Source: Rhynchopus euleeides (lineage: Eukaryota > Euglenozoa > Diplonemea > Diplonemida > Diplonemidae). Taken from it: a stretch of 64,000 nt of DNA. The notes under the pieces are model-generated. The model had not been told where the DNA came from, ran no database searches, and saw only the letters and a program-made list of their open reading frames with translations. Below, one piece after another: positions 41,002 to 53,609 of the stretch. Position numbers and translations under genes: made by a program. Position 1 is the first letter of the stretch, and each line of letters begins with the position of its first letter. Where the stretch lies: positions 682,001-746,000 of the forward strand of contig OY723258.1 in NCBI GenBank assembly GCA_963210315.1, in the 5' to 3' direction.

Positions 41002-42306
41002 CTAGACAAGCTCTGTCATCCTGCCGGGCAATATATCTCTGGCGAGCTGCATGGATTTCGGGTGAACCGCATCGCTCGGAGAAGTGACTGTGACGACGTA
41101 GTGCTTTGGGGAAGGCATCACCATTGTGCAAACGACAACCCGTGCCCCCGTCTCCCTGTTGATTGTCTTCAGATTCGACCCCGAGGGCCCGATGAGCGCC
41201 TTCACATCAGAGTCCTGCACCAGAAAGACGCCGACCCTCGGGGTGGGCGAAGGGATTTCCAGCAGAGGAAGCGACCCACCCTCCACCAGTTTCGCAATCT
41301 CCTTCTCCATGATATGTGTCCCGACCGCGGCGTCCTCCAGCGGGTCGTGGTGGATTGCCTTCCGAAATGTCCTGTCACTGCCGGCTGCGGCGCCCTGAGC
41401 AGTCGTCGCATTTCCCATCTCCCCTGGAGGCTTCGGCATGCTCTTCTCCCAAATATCCTTCAGACTCCTGGCACCTCCATCGTCTCTCATCCCGAAGTAG
41501 AAAGCTGTGTCGACAATCTTGTGGGACAGGCCCTCTCCGCAGATGCGGAGCGACTGGAGGTCTTCCTTCAACATGTGCCCCACCAGGCATGTCGCTGGGA
41601 GGTTGAGGCACCTGAGGACTTCGTCCTGCACCGCGGAGAGGGGCACCGCATTCTGCTTCTCCTCGGTGTAGGATTGGAATGTGATCCCATGCGTTTCGGT
41701 CTTCCAGTTGAAGTCATCCCTGTTGAGGTTCACCATGGGGTCGATCATCCAGGAGTCTTCCCGGCGGACGAACTTCCCGTCAACCAGCACAGACTCGACA
41801 ATAGCGCCCTTGATTGGCACCTTCTCGCCGTTAGAACGCCGGATCACCATCTCGATATCAATGCCGATGACCCTCGGATGCGCCTGGGGTGAGTCGCGTC
41901 GCCCCCTCTGGCACATCGCACGGGTGAACTCGGCCCAGGCCGGCCCTGACGACGAGGTGGCGGGTTTGCTCGACAGGAGACGTTTGTACTGCTCCCGGAA
42001 GGCGTTCTGCGAGGAGCAGTGGGCGATCATGCGGCCCAGCTCAAATGCGACCTCCTCTGCGCCCAGGAACCCCTGGTCGGCTGCAGGCTGCGTGGTGGAG
42101 GGAGGGTGCTGCGCAGGCGGCGTAGGGGTTCCCGCCCCGCCCGTTGTGCGTATGGTATCGAGTAGGGATTGGTTCGCCGCGTGCTGCCTCTTCGACTCAT
42201 CCCGTGCGCGGGAGAGGGTTTTTGGGGGGGCTGAGTGTATCCGCCGTGCGCCAGGGCATATTTTAGCCAGCGCGGCCCTTGCCGACAGCAAGCGCAGTGC
42301 CTCCAT
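41002..42306 (-). CDS. DEDDh 3'-5' exonuclease with C-terminal KH domain
   Basis: A 434-residue single-exon protein. The exonuclease domain (about 150-350) has the DEDDh residues: GIDIEMV (Asp and Glu), GHMLKEDLQSL (Asp), and a C-terminal HHDPLEDAAVG (His and Asp). This is the REXO/ISG20-like branch that trims RNA 3' ends. A KH domain follows (about 358-425) with the GPSG loop in KALIGPSGSNLKTINRETG, giving RNA binding. The N-terminus (MEALRLLSARAALAKICPGARRIH) is rich in Arg/Ala/Leu and looks like a mitochondrial presequence. The ATG at 42306 was chosen for this reason and because CCCCGCCCCACAG ends at 42336, 30 nt upstream, like a trans-splice acceptor. An exonuclease joined to KH is uncommon. 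The substrate RNA is unknown. Confidence 0.85.
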   Translation of the reverse strand: MEALRLLSARAALAKICPGARRIHSAPPKTLSRARDESKRQHAANQSLLDTIRTTGGAGTPTPPAQHPPSTTQPAADQGFLGAEEVAFELGRMIAHCSSQNAFREQYKRLLSSKPATSSSGPAWAEFTRAMCQRGRRDSPQAHPRVIGIDIEMVIRRSNGEKVPIKGAIVESVLVDGKFVRREDSWMIDPMVNLNRDDFNWKTETHGITFQSYTEEKQNAVPLSAVQDEVLRCLNLPATCLVGHMLKEDLQSLRICGEGLSHKIVDTAFYFGMRDDGGARSLKDIWEKSMPKPPGEMGNATTAQGAAAGSDRTFRKAIHHDPLEDAAVGTHIMEKEIAKLVEGGSLPLLEIPSPTPRVGVFLVQDSDVKALIGPSGSNLKTINRETGARVVVCTMVMPSPKHYVVTVTSPSDAVHPKSMQLARDILPGRMTELV

Positions 42307-43665
42307 CAGGAGGGCCGCCTTGCCGGCGAAGCAAGCTGTGGGGCGGGGGTGGAGTGGCGGAGCAACGAGAGCAAGGGCAAAGGGGTGGGAGAAAACCACA
42401 CACCGTGAGTATTTCTTTTGGAGCAGTGTGGGGCACACGCCGAGCACACCCTGCTCCTGGTGGTTTGGTGTGATCTCCGCTGCCTGTGGCACACACAGGC
42501 GGAGGCTGGCCCCAGGCACAGGGAGGGATCTCGTCCATGTCGCAACTCTGGTTGGGGGGGTGGGGGGCGGGGTATGACCCAGTTTTACACAGCATCGAAC
42601 AGGTGGTCTGCGTGTGCCAAGGCTGGCTGTCGCGTGGTATCCCTCTCCAGGCGTGGCAACCTTCCGCACCTGGGAAGAGCGTCTCTAGCAGGGTACAGAG
42701 TAACAAAACAAAGAAGCGACGAGAAGAAGCAACAGTGCAACGGGGGCATTCACACTGTCGAAGTCTGTCGGTGTAACGCACTATTTTGTGAGGGCGTTCG
42801 CTCTTTTGCCCTTTAGATAGAATAAATGCCCAACGTTTTTTTTGAAGGAAATTTGTCCTCCTGTGGAATTTGTACTCCTGGCAGTCGTACCCTGCTGTTG
42901 AGAGGGCCCAACCAACGTGACACCCTCGTACTTCTTGCAATCTGCAACAACACGAGGGAGCATTGTTGTAGCAGACACACCTGGTTTTGATACAATACGC
43001 GCGCACATCTTCAATGTGCGAAACAATACATTTTGACATCGCAATGCCTCTATTGAACGGGTAGGGGTGGGGAGGGCAATCGGACACCAAAACAGCCAAA
43101 ACGTGACACTGGCAGTCTGAGCGAGAGAGAGGGGGGGGCACGAACAAAACACATGACACTTTCCACCAGTACATCGAAGTGTGCCGGAGAATATTTATTT
43201 TCTCCTTGAAACACTCGACACGATGGAGCAATACATTGTTCATTCAGATTCTACGAACTAGCATCTCAATATTACCTTGCATACGGAGGGGGTGGAGTGG
43301 GGCAGTGCGGTTGGAATCCAAACCCAAGGGCTCAGACATGAACTCGCTCCGGATTCGACATTTCTTTAGCCAGGTGAGTTTCGGTGATTTTCTCTAATAA
43401 AAAGCATGGGGAAATTGCACACACAGTGGACCCCAGGAGTTTCCCTTTGGCGCAGTTTTCATCTGTTGCCCAACCCACCTTCCCTGATGATGATGACGAT
43501 CTCTGCCACCAGGGCCACAGTAGCCCCTGACGGACAGGAGGCACGTCTCCCCCGCCCAGACGCCACCATGCAGCAAAACGCACGCTTCTGATGCGCTCCG
43601 CGAAGACCCCTTCTCAAGGAGATGGTTTGAACAAACTGACCCCGGTGCCACAACAGACCACGGCC
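42307..43665. other. Intergenic region
   Basis: No gene is supported. Small overlapping frames on both strands lack motifs. The composition is close to 50% GC and less skewed than other spacers. Confidence 0.5.
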
Positions 43666-44971
43666 TTATGGACGCGCATGCATGTCAGAAAACATCTGGA
43701 TCTGTGCATCGAGGTGGTCGAGATAGGCGTCAGTATCCTCCTCAACACGCGACGGACGCGACTTCATCTGCAGTGCATCGGATGGGATGAAAATGGAAGC
43801 GGAGAGAGACAGAGAGGGGCAGGAGAGCAGAGAGCAGAAACAGTCCACCAAAAAGCCGGTTTTGGGGAGCCCCGCCTTCCCCCACCCACACCCTCTTCCC
43901 CAACAACTGAAGAACATGACACCATACCTTACTGCCCGTGTCCAACCCGTGCCCCACCTGCCGCGACGTCGGGGTAAGCGGGTAAGACGGCACCACCTCA
44001 CGGGTGTGACGCAACGGGGTAGTGTGCCTCCCCCGGGCCGCCGGCAGCATTGACTCGGTGCGCGGCACCACCACCGGCGCTGCGGCATGCGACACCGCAG
44101 GCGAGCTGTGCGCCGGCAGCGGCGACACGTTCCGCAGGTCAGCCATCATCGCAGGCCGGGGCGCCACAACCCCCGCCTTGGGCGTCCCCGGCTGCCCACC
44201 GCCCTGCCGGAAGGGATTACCGGCCCGCCCAGAGGCCTGCTGCAGGAGCATCATATCCCAGACATGCGCCTGCGATGCCGCACGCTCCTCAGCTGCCCCC
44301 AGCTTCTCCGTCAGATCCGCGGCCGTCTCACGCAACGTGCCATTCTGCTCCTGCAGGGAACGCACGTCGTGGCGCAGCCGCTCCACCTCGTCGAGATACG
44401 CGGCACGGTCAGCCCCCAAGCTGTCCACCTCCTGGGTGAGGGTCCGCAGCGCCTTCTCCGCCTCGTCCGCCCGTGCGATGCCCTCGGTGGCGTCCTGCAC
44501 GAAGCTATACAGCCTGTCTGTCTCCAGCTGCTTTTCTCCCAGCAGGTGCTCCTTCTCTCGGATGCGCTGCGAGGCATCTTGCAGCTGCTGGCGCAAGATG
44601 GCCAGCTCAGCGCCATCCGCAGGGGGCCGTGGCGAGGCGGGGCGGTGAGTGACTGGGCTGGTGGGCTGAGCGCGGTGGCGGGTGGGCGACTCGCGCCTGC
44701 TTTGCACAGCCTGCGGGGAGAGATCCATCTTGCGCAGCTCGACGTTAGCGGCGTCGAGGCGCTGCTGCAGCGAGAGCAGCGCACGGAGCAGCACAAAGAT
44801 GAGCCCGCAGACACAGACGACAGTGAGGAAGCCGTCAAAGCGGGTCAGGAGCACCCACAGCAGGGAGGGCACAGGGTCAGGTTGGGTGTCGGCGTAGGCC
44901 ACGGCATCCGGGGGGGACGCAGCGGCGTCGGGGGCTTCATCCAGCCCAGCAGACGGGTCATATTCCGACAT
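43666..44971 (-). CDS. Membrane-anchored coiled-coil protein, two exons
   Basis: Exons 44971-43928 and 43767-43666 on the minus strand give 381 residues. The intron (GTATGG...CTGCAG) is phase 0, and unspliced reading would miss the last 33 residues, MKSRPSRVEEDTDAYLDHLD... The first 36 residues are acidic. One membrane segment lies at about 48-66 (FLTVVCVCGLIFVLLRALL). A Ser/Pro/Arg linker follows, then a coiled coil (about 125-250), then a Pro-rich tail. The layout fits a tail facing the cytosol, tethering or scaffolding at a membrane. I do not recognise a family. The start was chosen at MSEYDPSAG because CTTCTGCAG ends 22 nt upstream, at 44994. Confidence 0.7.
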
Positions 44972-45630
44972 CGCTGCCCGGTGTGGGGGCACACTGCAGA
45001 AGGGTGGGTGGGAGGGTGGAGTGTGTGGTGCAAGATGTGTGGCGCAGAGCAAGCTATCCGAGCAACGCGTGGCGCAGAGGGGGTGTGTGGGGTGGGGGGT
45101 GGTGGGGAGCGCCGGCTATGTCTGACGTCACATATATATAGGGGTGGCACAGTCGGGGGGAATGGCTGTCTTCAATGCACCACACCAGTGAGGTGTGATG
45201 TGCTAGGCACTGGTGTGGGGTTGATGTCCTCCGGCACACTGCCTCCGGACGATCCCTTGCCCTGGGTCTTGTGTGACATTGCATTGGCAGTGGCGCTGAG
45301 GCGGAGACCTGTTCTAAAGGCAGCCCGGGTGCGCCCTCACTGCTGCAACGCCTAGGGAAGAAAGTACGCTGAATAGTGTAAAGACGATAAAATTGGCGTG
45401 TCCCCCCTGGTGCTGTCTTTTCCCACCCCGTTGCTCACAACACAAACCGGTTGCTCCGACCGCGCAACGCATCAGCAATAAAACCGTGGCGAAAAAAATA
45501 ACAGTCAATATCCCAAGGAACGCAAGACGGCAAGCACACCTGGCGAGATGTGCCTGCCCTGCAGGCACGGAGGAGGGAGGGAGCTGCCCGGTATGCATAA
45601 TCGGAACAGCCTAAAGAATGGAGGTTCAGA
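44972..45630. other. Intergenic region
   Basis: Nothing recognised apart from a (TA)n stretch near 45131-45140 and the nearby gene leader. Confidence 0.5.
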
Positions 45631-45866
45631 GGGTCTTCGCTGCACTGTCCCAAAAAGTTCATTTTTTTCGGTGCAATTCCTCCTGTCCATTATAGGTGAG
45701 CATCGCCCAACTTTGCCGGAGAGTTGCCACAATAGCCGAATGACGAAGACCCCCCAGGGGGCCCTCGCTACCAGACACACCCAGTCACGACTTGTCAGCC
45801 CGTGACGGGACGCAGGCTGCCCCCTCACGTCTTCTCACCTTGCCACACCGGGTAGCGAAGACCCCC
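45631..45866. mobile_element. TIR element copy C, 236 bp, with longer interior
   Basis: Left GGGTCTTCGCT, right GGGTAGCGAAGACCCCC, flanked by AGA on both sides. It has the same ends and 3-bp duplication size as copies A and B but an unrelated, longer interior. An extra internal ACGAAGACCCCCC lies near 45740, so a second end or nested copy may be present. Confidence 0.65.
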
Positions 45867-46390
45867 AGAAGATATTTGATGTACAACCAGCCGCAGAACA
45901 GAAAGCTGCAAATATGGCCATGTGCGTCCCTAGGGTACCGGAAGGCACACCCAGCGGCGACATTCGACCCTGCCTCTGGCACCCCTATTCACTCTCCGCG
46001 GGGCCTGGCAAGGCGGTGTTCACGCATTCTGCCAAATGTGTCAGGCGACAAAGGGCCACGCTGTGCGCAATCAAGGCAAGCGAAAAGAAACAGGCATGGC
46101 CATCAATAGGGGGTGGGGGTAACCCCCCCTGGCGGGGAACCAAGAGGCCCCCCTCGCCAGAGGAGACGGTATTCCGGGGAGAAGGGGGAAGGCGGAAAAA
46201 GAGAGCCACAATAAATGACACCAGTCGCGGGGGGGGGGGGGGGGGGGTTGTTGCGTGTCCTTCCCTGCAGACACAGACAGGGCGGGGTGGAAACCACGCC
46301 ACTGCGGCTGCAGATCACCTGCGATGTGAGGGGCAGGTGTGACACCAGCTAAGGCACACCACCAGTTTGCCCAGCACACTGGAACCCCAG
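45867..46390. other. Intergenic region with a 19-base G run
   Basis: G run at 46229-46247. Otherwise nothing seen; probably the 3' untranslated region of the receiver-like gene. Confidence 0.55.
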
Positions 46391-49300
46391 CTACATCCGA
46401 GATGTGTTTCCGAGGAAGAGTCCTCCCGTTATGTCGTTGCCGGGTTGCACCCAGCCCTTCGACTGCGCCAACTTCTTCGTGTGTGTATTCTGTAAGGGGG
46501 TGGCGATTGTGTGTTGCAAGGCCATCTCCCACCCGCTGCGCCACTTTGTGTGGGAACCAAACCCACCGCAACCCTGCTGTGGGGGCATCCCAGCCCTCCG
46601 ACGTCACTAAAACACAGACCCCCCCCACCATACCTTCAGAGCACCCAAGCCACAGAGCGTGTTGTGCTGACGGGGGGGCAGCACAGGCGCACCGGGCGAA
46701 AGGGGCACATCACTCATCCCTACCCCCATGAACGGGGCCGCCCGCCTGTCCTGGGGGTGCGGATGAGCACGCACGGGGGACAGGTCACGCCGAGGCGGCG
46801 CCGCAGACGACCACCCCGACTTCCCACCACCGCCGCCCACACCACCACCACCCGCCCGGTGGGCGGCTGTGGTGGGATTGGCGGCGGCCGGACGGCCCAT
46901 CTGCTTCGGCTGCCCCAGAGGATGGTGAACCGCTTGCGACTTCCCCGGGCGCATCACCTTCGGCAGGTCCTCGGCATGGCGTGGCCTGTGTATTAGGTGG
47001 TTCCCCGTCCGCGGGGCGGTGAACAGGCTCTTCAGATCCGTCACCGCCGCCGCCACCGCCTCCGCGTTGCCCCCACCCTCGAGGCGCACCCCGGGGTATG
47101 AAGGGAACGTGCCCTGCCCCCGGCCCTCCATCTCCTGCCTGCGGACCTTCTCTATGCGCCGGCGCTGCTCGCTAGCAAGGCGTGCCCTCTCCCTCACTAT
47201 CCGGTAGTGATCCTCCTTCTGCTTCTTTTTGATCTCCTTCCGCGCCGCAGCGCATGATTGGATCTCCGCCTGCTTCTTCTGGATCTGCTTCTCGGCAAAG
47301 GCGCGGACGTCGCCTCTCTTCTCCGCATTCATAAACTCGACGATCCGAGATTTGCATATCACAGCCTGTGCAGCTTTGAAGAGGAGCCGCCCCGACTGCA
47401 GGACCCGCTGCCTGTCTCCACGGATTGCTTCGACCATCCCCTGGAGTATCAGCGTGTCGTGAGCCATCCGCTCCACCACGGCATAGCCTCGGGAAGGGTT
47501 GCCAGCTCCACCGCCCCCGCTGCCACTCACACCCTGGTTGCCCTGACGAACCTCAACCTCCGCACGGATGGCAGGGAGGCGGACGATCCTCGCGAGTTCA
47601 GCCAAAAACCCATGCAGCGATTCATGCGCCGCGTTGGACTGCGACTCGAGGGACTCGCACAGCCCTTCTGCGGCGCGCAGCCTCATCTCATCGCCACCAC
47701 CCCCACCACCCCCAGATGCCGCTGCACCTGAAGACGACGACGAAGAAGAGGAAGAAGCCCCCCCAGCCACACCCCCCTGCACCGCCTCTGCCCCCACCCC
47801 CACAGGCGAAGCCTGTGGGTGAAGGGGTTCGTCGGGTTGGCTCGGCACATCCGTCGCAGCAGCATCGGCATCCGCGGTGGGGATGCCAGGCAACCCGCCA
47901 GCAGGAAGGCTCTGCCCGGCAGACGCGCAGGGGTCCTGGTGGAGGGCGGGGGGAGCAGGCGGGGGTGGGGGTGATGCCGAAACATCCCCACCGCCGCACT
48001 GCGTCCCCACCGACACACCGCCGCTCCGGCTGGCGGGCCTCTCCTTCGCCGCCTTATCGCGCCTCCGCCCCCTCGAGGGAGTGGGGGCAGCAGCAGCATC
48101 AGCAGATGAGGGCCCCGATGGTGCCGACGAACCCCCCTCTGGAATCACCCCTCCTCCCTCGGAGGCACTACCACCACCACCACCACCAGCAACAGCCCTC
48201 GGAGAGCGAGGGGTTGCGGTGGAGGCGGCGGCTTCGCCGCCGCCGCCGCCACCCTTCCCCCGACGGGGGGACCCTGGAGGTGCTTCCTTGGGGTGGGGCT
48301 TGGTGGAGGAGGATGAGGAGGTGGAGGAGGATGATGTAGTCGCAGCGGCAGAGGCACCGCCCCCCACCCCACGCTTCCGGCGGCGGCGCGCCTTGGGCGG
48401 AGGGGGGGTGCTGCCGGCGGCGGCGGCGGCGCTGCCGTCTCCCCCATCCGCAGATCCCCCCTCCGCCTCCTCATCTTCATACTCGCTGCCCCCATCTTCT
48501 TCCTCTTCCACATCCACACCATCCCCTTTCTCAACCACGCCCAGCGGGGGGAGCGCTTCAGCTGGCGGGGTTGGCAGCGCGCCTCCTGCCTCACCCCCCC
48601 CTTCGGACAGAGGGGTGGAAGGAGCTGCCTCGCTGGGGGTGACATTGGCATCATGTTTGGAGATAGGAGGGGCTGCTGCGGAGGCCTCGGCAGCTGTAGC
48701 ACGCGCCTCCTCTGCCTCCGACATCAGCTGGGAGAGCACTGCGGCGCGTTTGGGCCTCGCAGGGCGGAGCTGGGGCAGACGCTCTGGAGATGCCGCAGGC
48801 ACATCGGGTGGTGATACCGCACCCACCCCCACCGCTGCATCAGGCACTGCGATGGGAGGCAGTGCCACGCAGGCGGCACTGCTTTCCGGTGCCTCTCCAG
48901 TCGATCCGGCGGATGTGGTTGATGTGGCAGACGAGGAGGAGGCTGAAGAAGAGGACCTCTGCTGCCTGCCGCCCCCACCCTCCGATCCCACAAAAGACCC
49001 TGCCAGGTTTCCAACCGCGGAGGTGCACGCCTCCGACTCCGACACGGCTGTCTGCGGGAGTGACATCCTCCGCATCGCCTCCTCATTATACCTCCCCCAG
49101 TCCTCCCCTAACGCAACGAACACCTTCGGCCAGAGCAGGGAGGACGCCCAGCTGGGCACCGCACCTTCGGGGCTGGAGGGGAACTGATCCCGCCACAACG
49201 CCTCTCCGGCGCTGTGGAGCCACCGGAGGAGGTCCTCCTGTGTGAAGTATGCGCTGGGGCTACCTACACCCGCGTCCCTCCAGGGCACAGCCGTGCTGGG

Positions 49301-51502
49301 GTCGAGCCGCTCCCACTTCAGAGTCTCCCGGAGCCTCGCTGCGAGGGAGGCTGCGTTCCCACCCCCTGCCGGGCTCCGCGCCCCCCGCGGGCTCCCCGGC
49401 GGTTTCCCCCGGGGTGATTTGGAACCCCCACCCCCTCGGGGGGATTTCAGCGCAGCAGATGACCCCTTCCCAGCCTTCCGCAGGCCCCTCGGAGACAGCA
49501 GAGGCGAAGCCGGGGTAGCTTGAGGAGGTGCAGGGGCATTTTTACTGAAACGGTAGAGGTCGTAAAGTCCACTCAGCTCTGCCCCCTCTAATTTCCTCCG
49601 GGAGCCGCATTCCTGCTGGAGGAGGGATAGTATCTCCCTCAGGTGACACACAGAGGCCTCTGTCTCGGTAAGGCTCTCCTGGAGGGCTCGTTTGTCCTCC
49701 TGGATTGCAGGGACAACCGCTGCGGCCTCCATAGCGCATTTCAGGAGCTGCGTTTTTCTGTCGAGGTCGCTCTGTATGGAGCGGAGCTCTGCAAGGGGGG
49801 CTTCGCAGCGCAGCTCCGCCTCACGGAGGTCGTTCCGGAGGGACGCCTCTGTCGCCCCAGCCTCCTTCAGCTTCTCCCCCAGCTGGGCTGCGTTGTCGAG
49901 GAGCGCCTGCTGCTCCTCCAATTTAGACCCCATCTCCGCATTTCTCTCCTGGAGCTTCTCCGCCTTCTCCTCAGCCCCCCTGAGCTCCTCATTCATGTCG
50001 GACAGCTCCTTCTTCAGCCTGGCCAGCTCCTGCATGCTCTCCTCCATGCCGTGATGTGGCGGGTTGGACGTCCGCTTCTTCCTCCCGCCCCTCTTCCCGC
50101 GGGGCCCCGTCCCACCCCCTGTCACCTCCGCCGCGACATCGGAGGGTGCCGTGGGCAGGGGGCCCAGCCAGCCCAACAGCTGCTCCTCCAGCATGGCGGA
50201 GAGCGTCGACAGGAGATCTAAGGTGCCCTGCTGGGGGTCTGGCGGTGGCGGGGTTGCCTTGAGATGTGCGGAGGCGGCGGTGCAGAGTGACTCAAGGGTG
50301 GATACGATAGAGGAGGCAGTGGCCCCTTCTGGAGGTGGTGCGGCGGCGCGGGCGCTGCGGACGGCATCCGTTTCAGGCTCTGTCTGGCACTCCACCATGC
50401 GTCGTGAGGCTCGTTTTGCGCGGTTTCCAGCGGCATCCACCTGGGCAAGCTCTTCGCGCTGCGCCATCACCACGCGGAGCTCGTTGCTGAGGTATTCATT
50501 GCTCTCTGTCAGCGAGGCGGCCTGCTCCTCCAGCTCGAAGTTGACCTGGCGGAGGTCTTCTATCGTCAGATCTTTGCTGTGCCTCCTGCCGTGTCTCACC
50601 TTGTTGACCTTTTCCTTCAGCAGGGCGTCGACCCGCTTTTTATACATCATCTTGAATTTGATCAGCTCCGCTGTGGTCTGCTTCAGCTGCGCCGCCACGT
50701 TGATGTCAGAAGCCCCGTCTGTCGCAGCGAGCTGCCGGATCTGGCAGTCCTTCTCGTCGAGCCTCGATTTCATCTCAAACAGCTCGTCCGCAAGGCTCTG
50801 CGTCAGCTTCGCATTCGCCGGGTTGGGGTCGGACCCCGCCGACTCGCGGATCGCCCCCCAGTGGTTGTCGTAGATCTGCCCCGCAACAGCCTGCAGCATG
50901 CCCTGTATCTTGGGGTAGTTTGCAGTCGCCTTGTTGATGCGTGCCCTTCCCTTGTCACGGTAGAGCATCGGAAGCAGAAGCTCGCGGATCAAAGGCAGCG
51001 TTTTGACCAGGGGAGGCCGGAAGAAGTGGTCGTACCCCTCCTGGAGCAGCAGGGTGGCAGAGGACTGCGTGGTGCAGACGGCGATCAGAGGTGTGTGACA
51101 CTGGCGCCCGCTCTTCACCCAAAGGTCATTCTCCGCAGTGCGGATGTGGCCGACAAAGTTCTGCATGTCGATGGCGTGGGCGTTGGCGTGTCGGTTTGCG
51201 ATTTCGACAAAGACAGCATCGTACACCGCCTCGCCCTTGCTTCCGCGGAAGCGCGCAATTTTATCGCAGATGGTGGTCACAGCAGAGCGGGTGTCCCGGC
51301 ACAGCTCGACGACACAGCCCATATTGCCCATCCACACGCCGTAGCTCACCAGGCGGAAGGGGTCATCTGCAACAACGACCACGCACGGCGAGTCCTTCTT
51401 TGTTATCTTCATCTCTGCAGAAAGGAAAGACGTTTTCCCCAGCTCTGTATCCCATTTTGACTGCTCCAGCCCCGCCGTGGCGATGTTCAGCAGCCCGGAC
51501 AT
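46391..51502 (-). CDS. Large coiled-coil protein with degenerate response-regulator receiver domain, two exons
   Basis: Exons 51502-46634 and 46489-46391 give 1,655 residues. The intron (GTATGG...TTACAG) is phase 0 and adds 32 C-terminal residues. Residues about 35-185 look like a CheY-type receiver: VVVVADDPF supplies the acidic pair, VYDAVFVEIAN the third strand, TPLIAVCTT the Ser/Thr strand and GYDHFFRPPL the end. The phospho-acceptor Asp appears to be Glu and the conserved Lys appears to be Arg, so it is probably a pseudo-receiver. Coiled coils follow (about 220-370 and 480-640), then SPRG repeats (about 660-720), a very long Ala/Ser/Pro/Gly/Glu-rich disordered region, and another coiled coil (about 1360-1500). 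I infer a structural or cytoskeletal scaffold. No specific family is recognised. Confidence 0.75.
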
Positions 51503-53320
51503 GGTGTGGGCCGGCGAGGGAGGGGGCGAGCGAAGGACAAAAGGGTGAAGGGAGGGGATATGTATTCAGGGGCGGCAAAGAAAGTTCACAAAGATACAGA
51601 TACACCGATAGAGTTTGTTTGTTCGGTGCAGGTCGCACCGGGTGCGACCTAGAGGGGGGTGGCCTGATGCGATCTACACTGCGCGCACCCACGCGACAGA
51701 GGAAGAGAGGGTGCGGTGAAGGCGGCGGGTCACGGGAGGTCGCGCCGCGCCGTCAGGCGCGGTGCGAAGGGCGGGCTGGCATGCGCGGGTTTCGAATCGC
51801 ACCGCCCCCGACTGCGCCTCGTCAGACACACACACGCGAGCTTTTTTTGTCGATACGGGACGCACCTTGCGCCCCACCTCGCCGTGGGGGGTTGCGACTG
51901 GGGGAGTGTGCGTTTGCGGAGCACTGCGTGCCGTGGTGGTGATGTGTGGGTGGGTGGGTGGGGGCAAATAGTGTACCTAAAAGCAAGGTAGGTGCCCTTA
52001 GCTCGGCTTCGTCGCAAGGAACTCCGCAAATCAGAGAATCCAGGTTTTGTTTGTGCACGGCAAGTGGCATGTTGGTGTGTTGGGAACTGTGAACAGGAGG
52101 CATGCCTGTGGCTGCATCAAAACACACTTCGCGCGTGCCATTCGCTGGATCGTTTCACGATGTCCCCAAAAAAAACCTGCAAAGATGTGGCAGGGCGGGG
52201 GGTAACCCTATGCAGCGCAACCACAGCCCATCGGCCCAACTGCCTTCTGTCAGACGCGTTTGAACACCAAACCCGCCACTACCCTGTCTCTGCCGAAGAC
52301 ACAGGCACACGCATGAGAGTTATCCCACCGCCAGCAAGGCACACCCATGGGCAGCCACAATACCACCCCACCACCACCACCACCACCACCAAGTCCCAGC
52401 AGAACCCACCCCCTCAGAGGTAAAGGTCCCCCGGCTGCGGATGAGGGTGCCAAGAGCCTCCCCAAAGCGCCCAGCGTTCCCGTGATGAGCCCATCCACCG
52501 CTGCTGTTCTTTAGTCTGTTTCTGGTCGAAAATGCCGGCGGAGAGAGGGGGGGGCGCGGGGGTGGGCAAGAGACCTTTTAAGCAGAAGGAAAACCAGCCA
52601 GGCGGATTGGGGCGGACGTCAGGTGTGGCTCTATTTTGGGGGTATTTTGGCCAATTTTCGAAATCCTATTTTGGGTTTTTTGCACTTTTTTTGGGTGCTT
52701 TTTTGCACGATTTCTGTGCCTCAGACACAGATTTTGGTGTGATTTTTGCGCTATTTTGATTCACTCGGCCTGACCGATGCATACGATTCGAAAAAATGGC
52801 GAAAAAATCGCTATCAACAACGGTGAACGAATGGAGGTAGATGGGGAAGTGGGAGGACACAGCACGCCCTCTCACTGATCGCCATCTGTACACTACCTCT
52901 CTGTTCAAGGCGGTCAGTGTCACTTGATGGCGCTGCACACAAATCACTGCTACATCCCAGGGCGCCTTCCCTTGTGAGAATAGCGGAACTTCTGCGGTTG
53001 CAGTTTGGTGGTTGAGGCCGGCGGTGATATCACTTTGGTGACTGTGCTTCCTTCCCCCTGAGCTCGATCAGATCCAGGTCGACCTGGTGCTGCGTGGCTC
53101 CTGGTGTGCCATCTCTTGCATGCCACGGATGCCCACCAAGTCGAACCCGAAACATGACGACCCTTTCGAGATGTCATGGCCGCAAGCCCGCAAACCCGAT
53201 CGCATTCGCAAGGTGGTTCGTCTCTTAGAGATCAGTGCTCGGGCCCAGCCTTCCGCGAGGGTGCTGGAACCGACATGCCGCAGCCCCGTACGCGCAAGGA
53301 CTTGGCTCCAAGACCAGGCA

Positions 53321-53555
53321 CATGCCACAGGGGGGTGTGGGGGGCGGAGCCCCCCAGCCGCCGGAGGCCACGGTAGCGAACGTCTGTTGGCCTGGCTCCA
53401 TAGTCGCATACGCTCAAGTACAACACAACTGACAGATAGCACATGTCGCATGGGGGGACGACAAATTGTCGCGCAAAGACACGCCACAGGGGGGTCTGGG
53501 GGGCGGAGCCCCCCAGCCGCCGGAGGCCACGGTAGTGAACATCTGTTGGTTTGAG
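53321..53555. repeat. Direct repeat pair with GC-rich hairpin
   Basis: About 75 bp starting at 53321 recurs at 53481 with few changes. Each copy contains GGGGGGCGGAGCCCCCC, a hairpin-forming stretch, followed by AGCCGCCGGAGGCCACGGTA. Confidence 0.75.
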
Positions 53556-53609
53556 CTCGAGAGCAAGCCTCTCACACCACCGCCCTCCGACCCCCCTCTC
53601 CACCCCCCA

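Noticed and set aside
51720-51815. Possible tRNA around GGGTTTCGAATC
   Set aside because: The flanking bases do not pair as a T-stem, and no acceptor or anticodon stem could be built on either strand.
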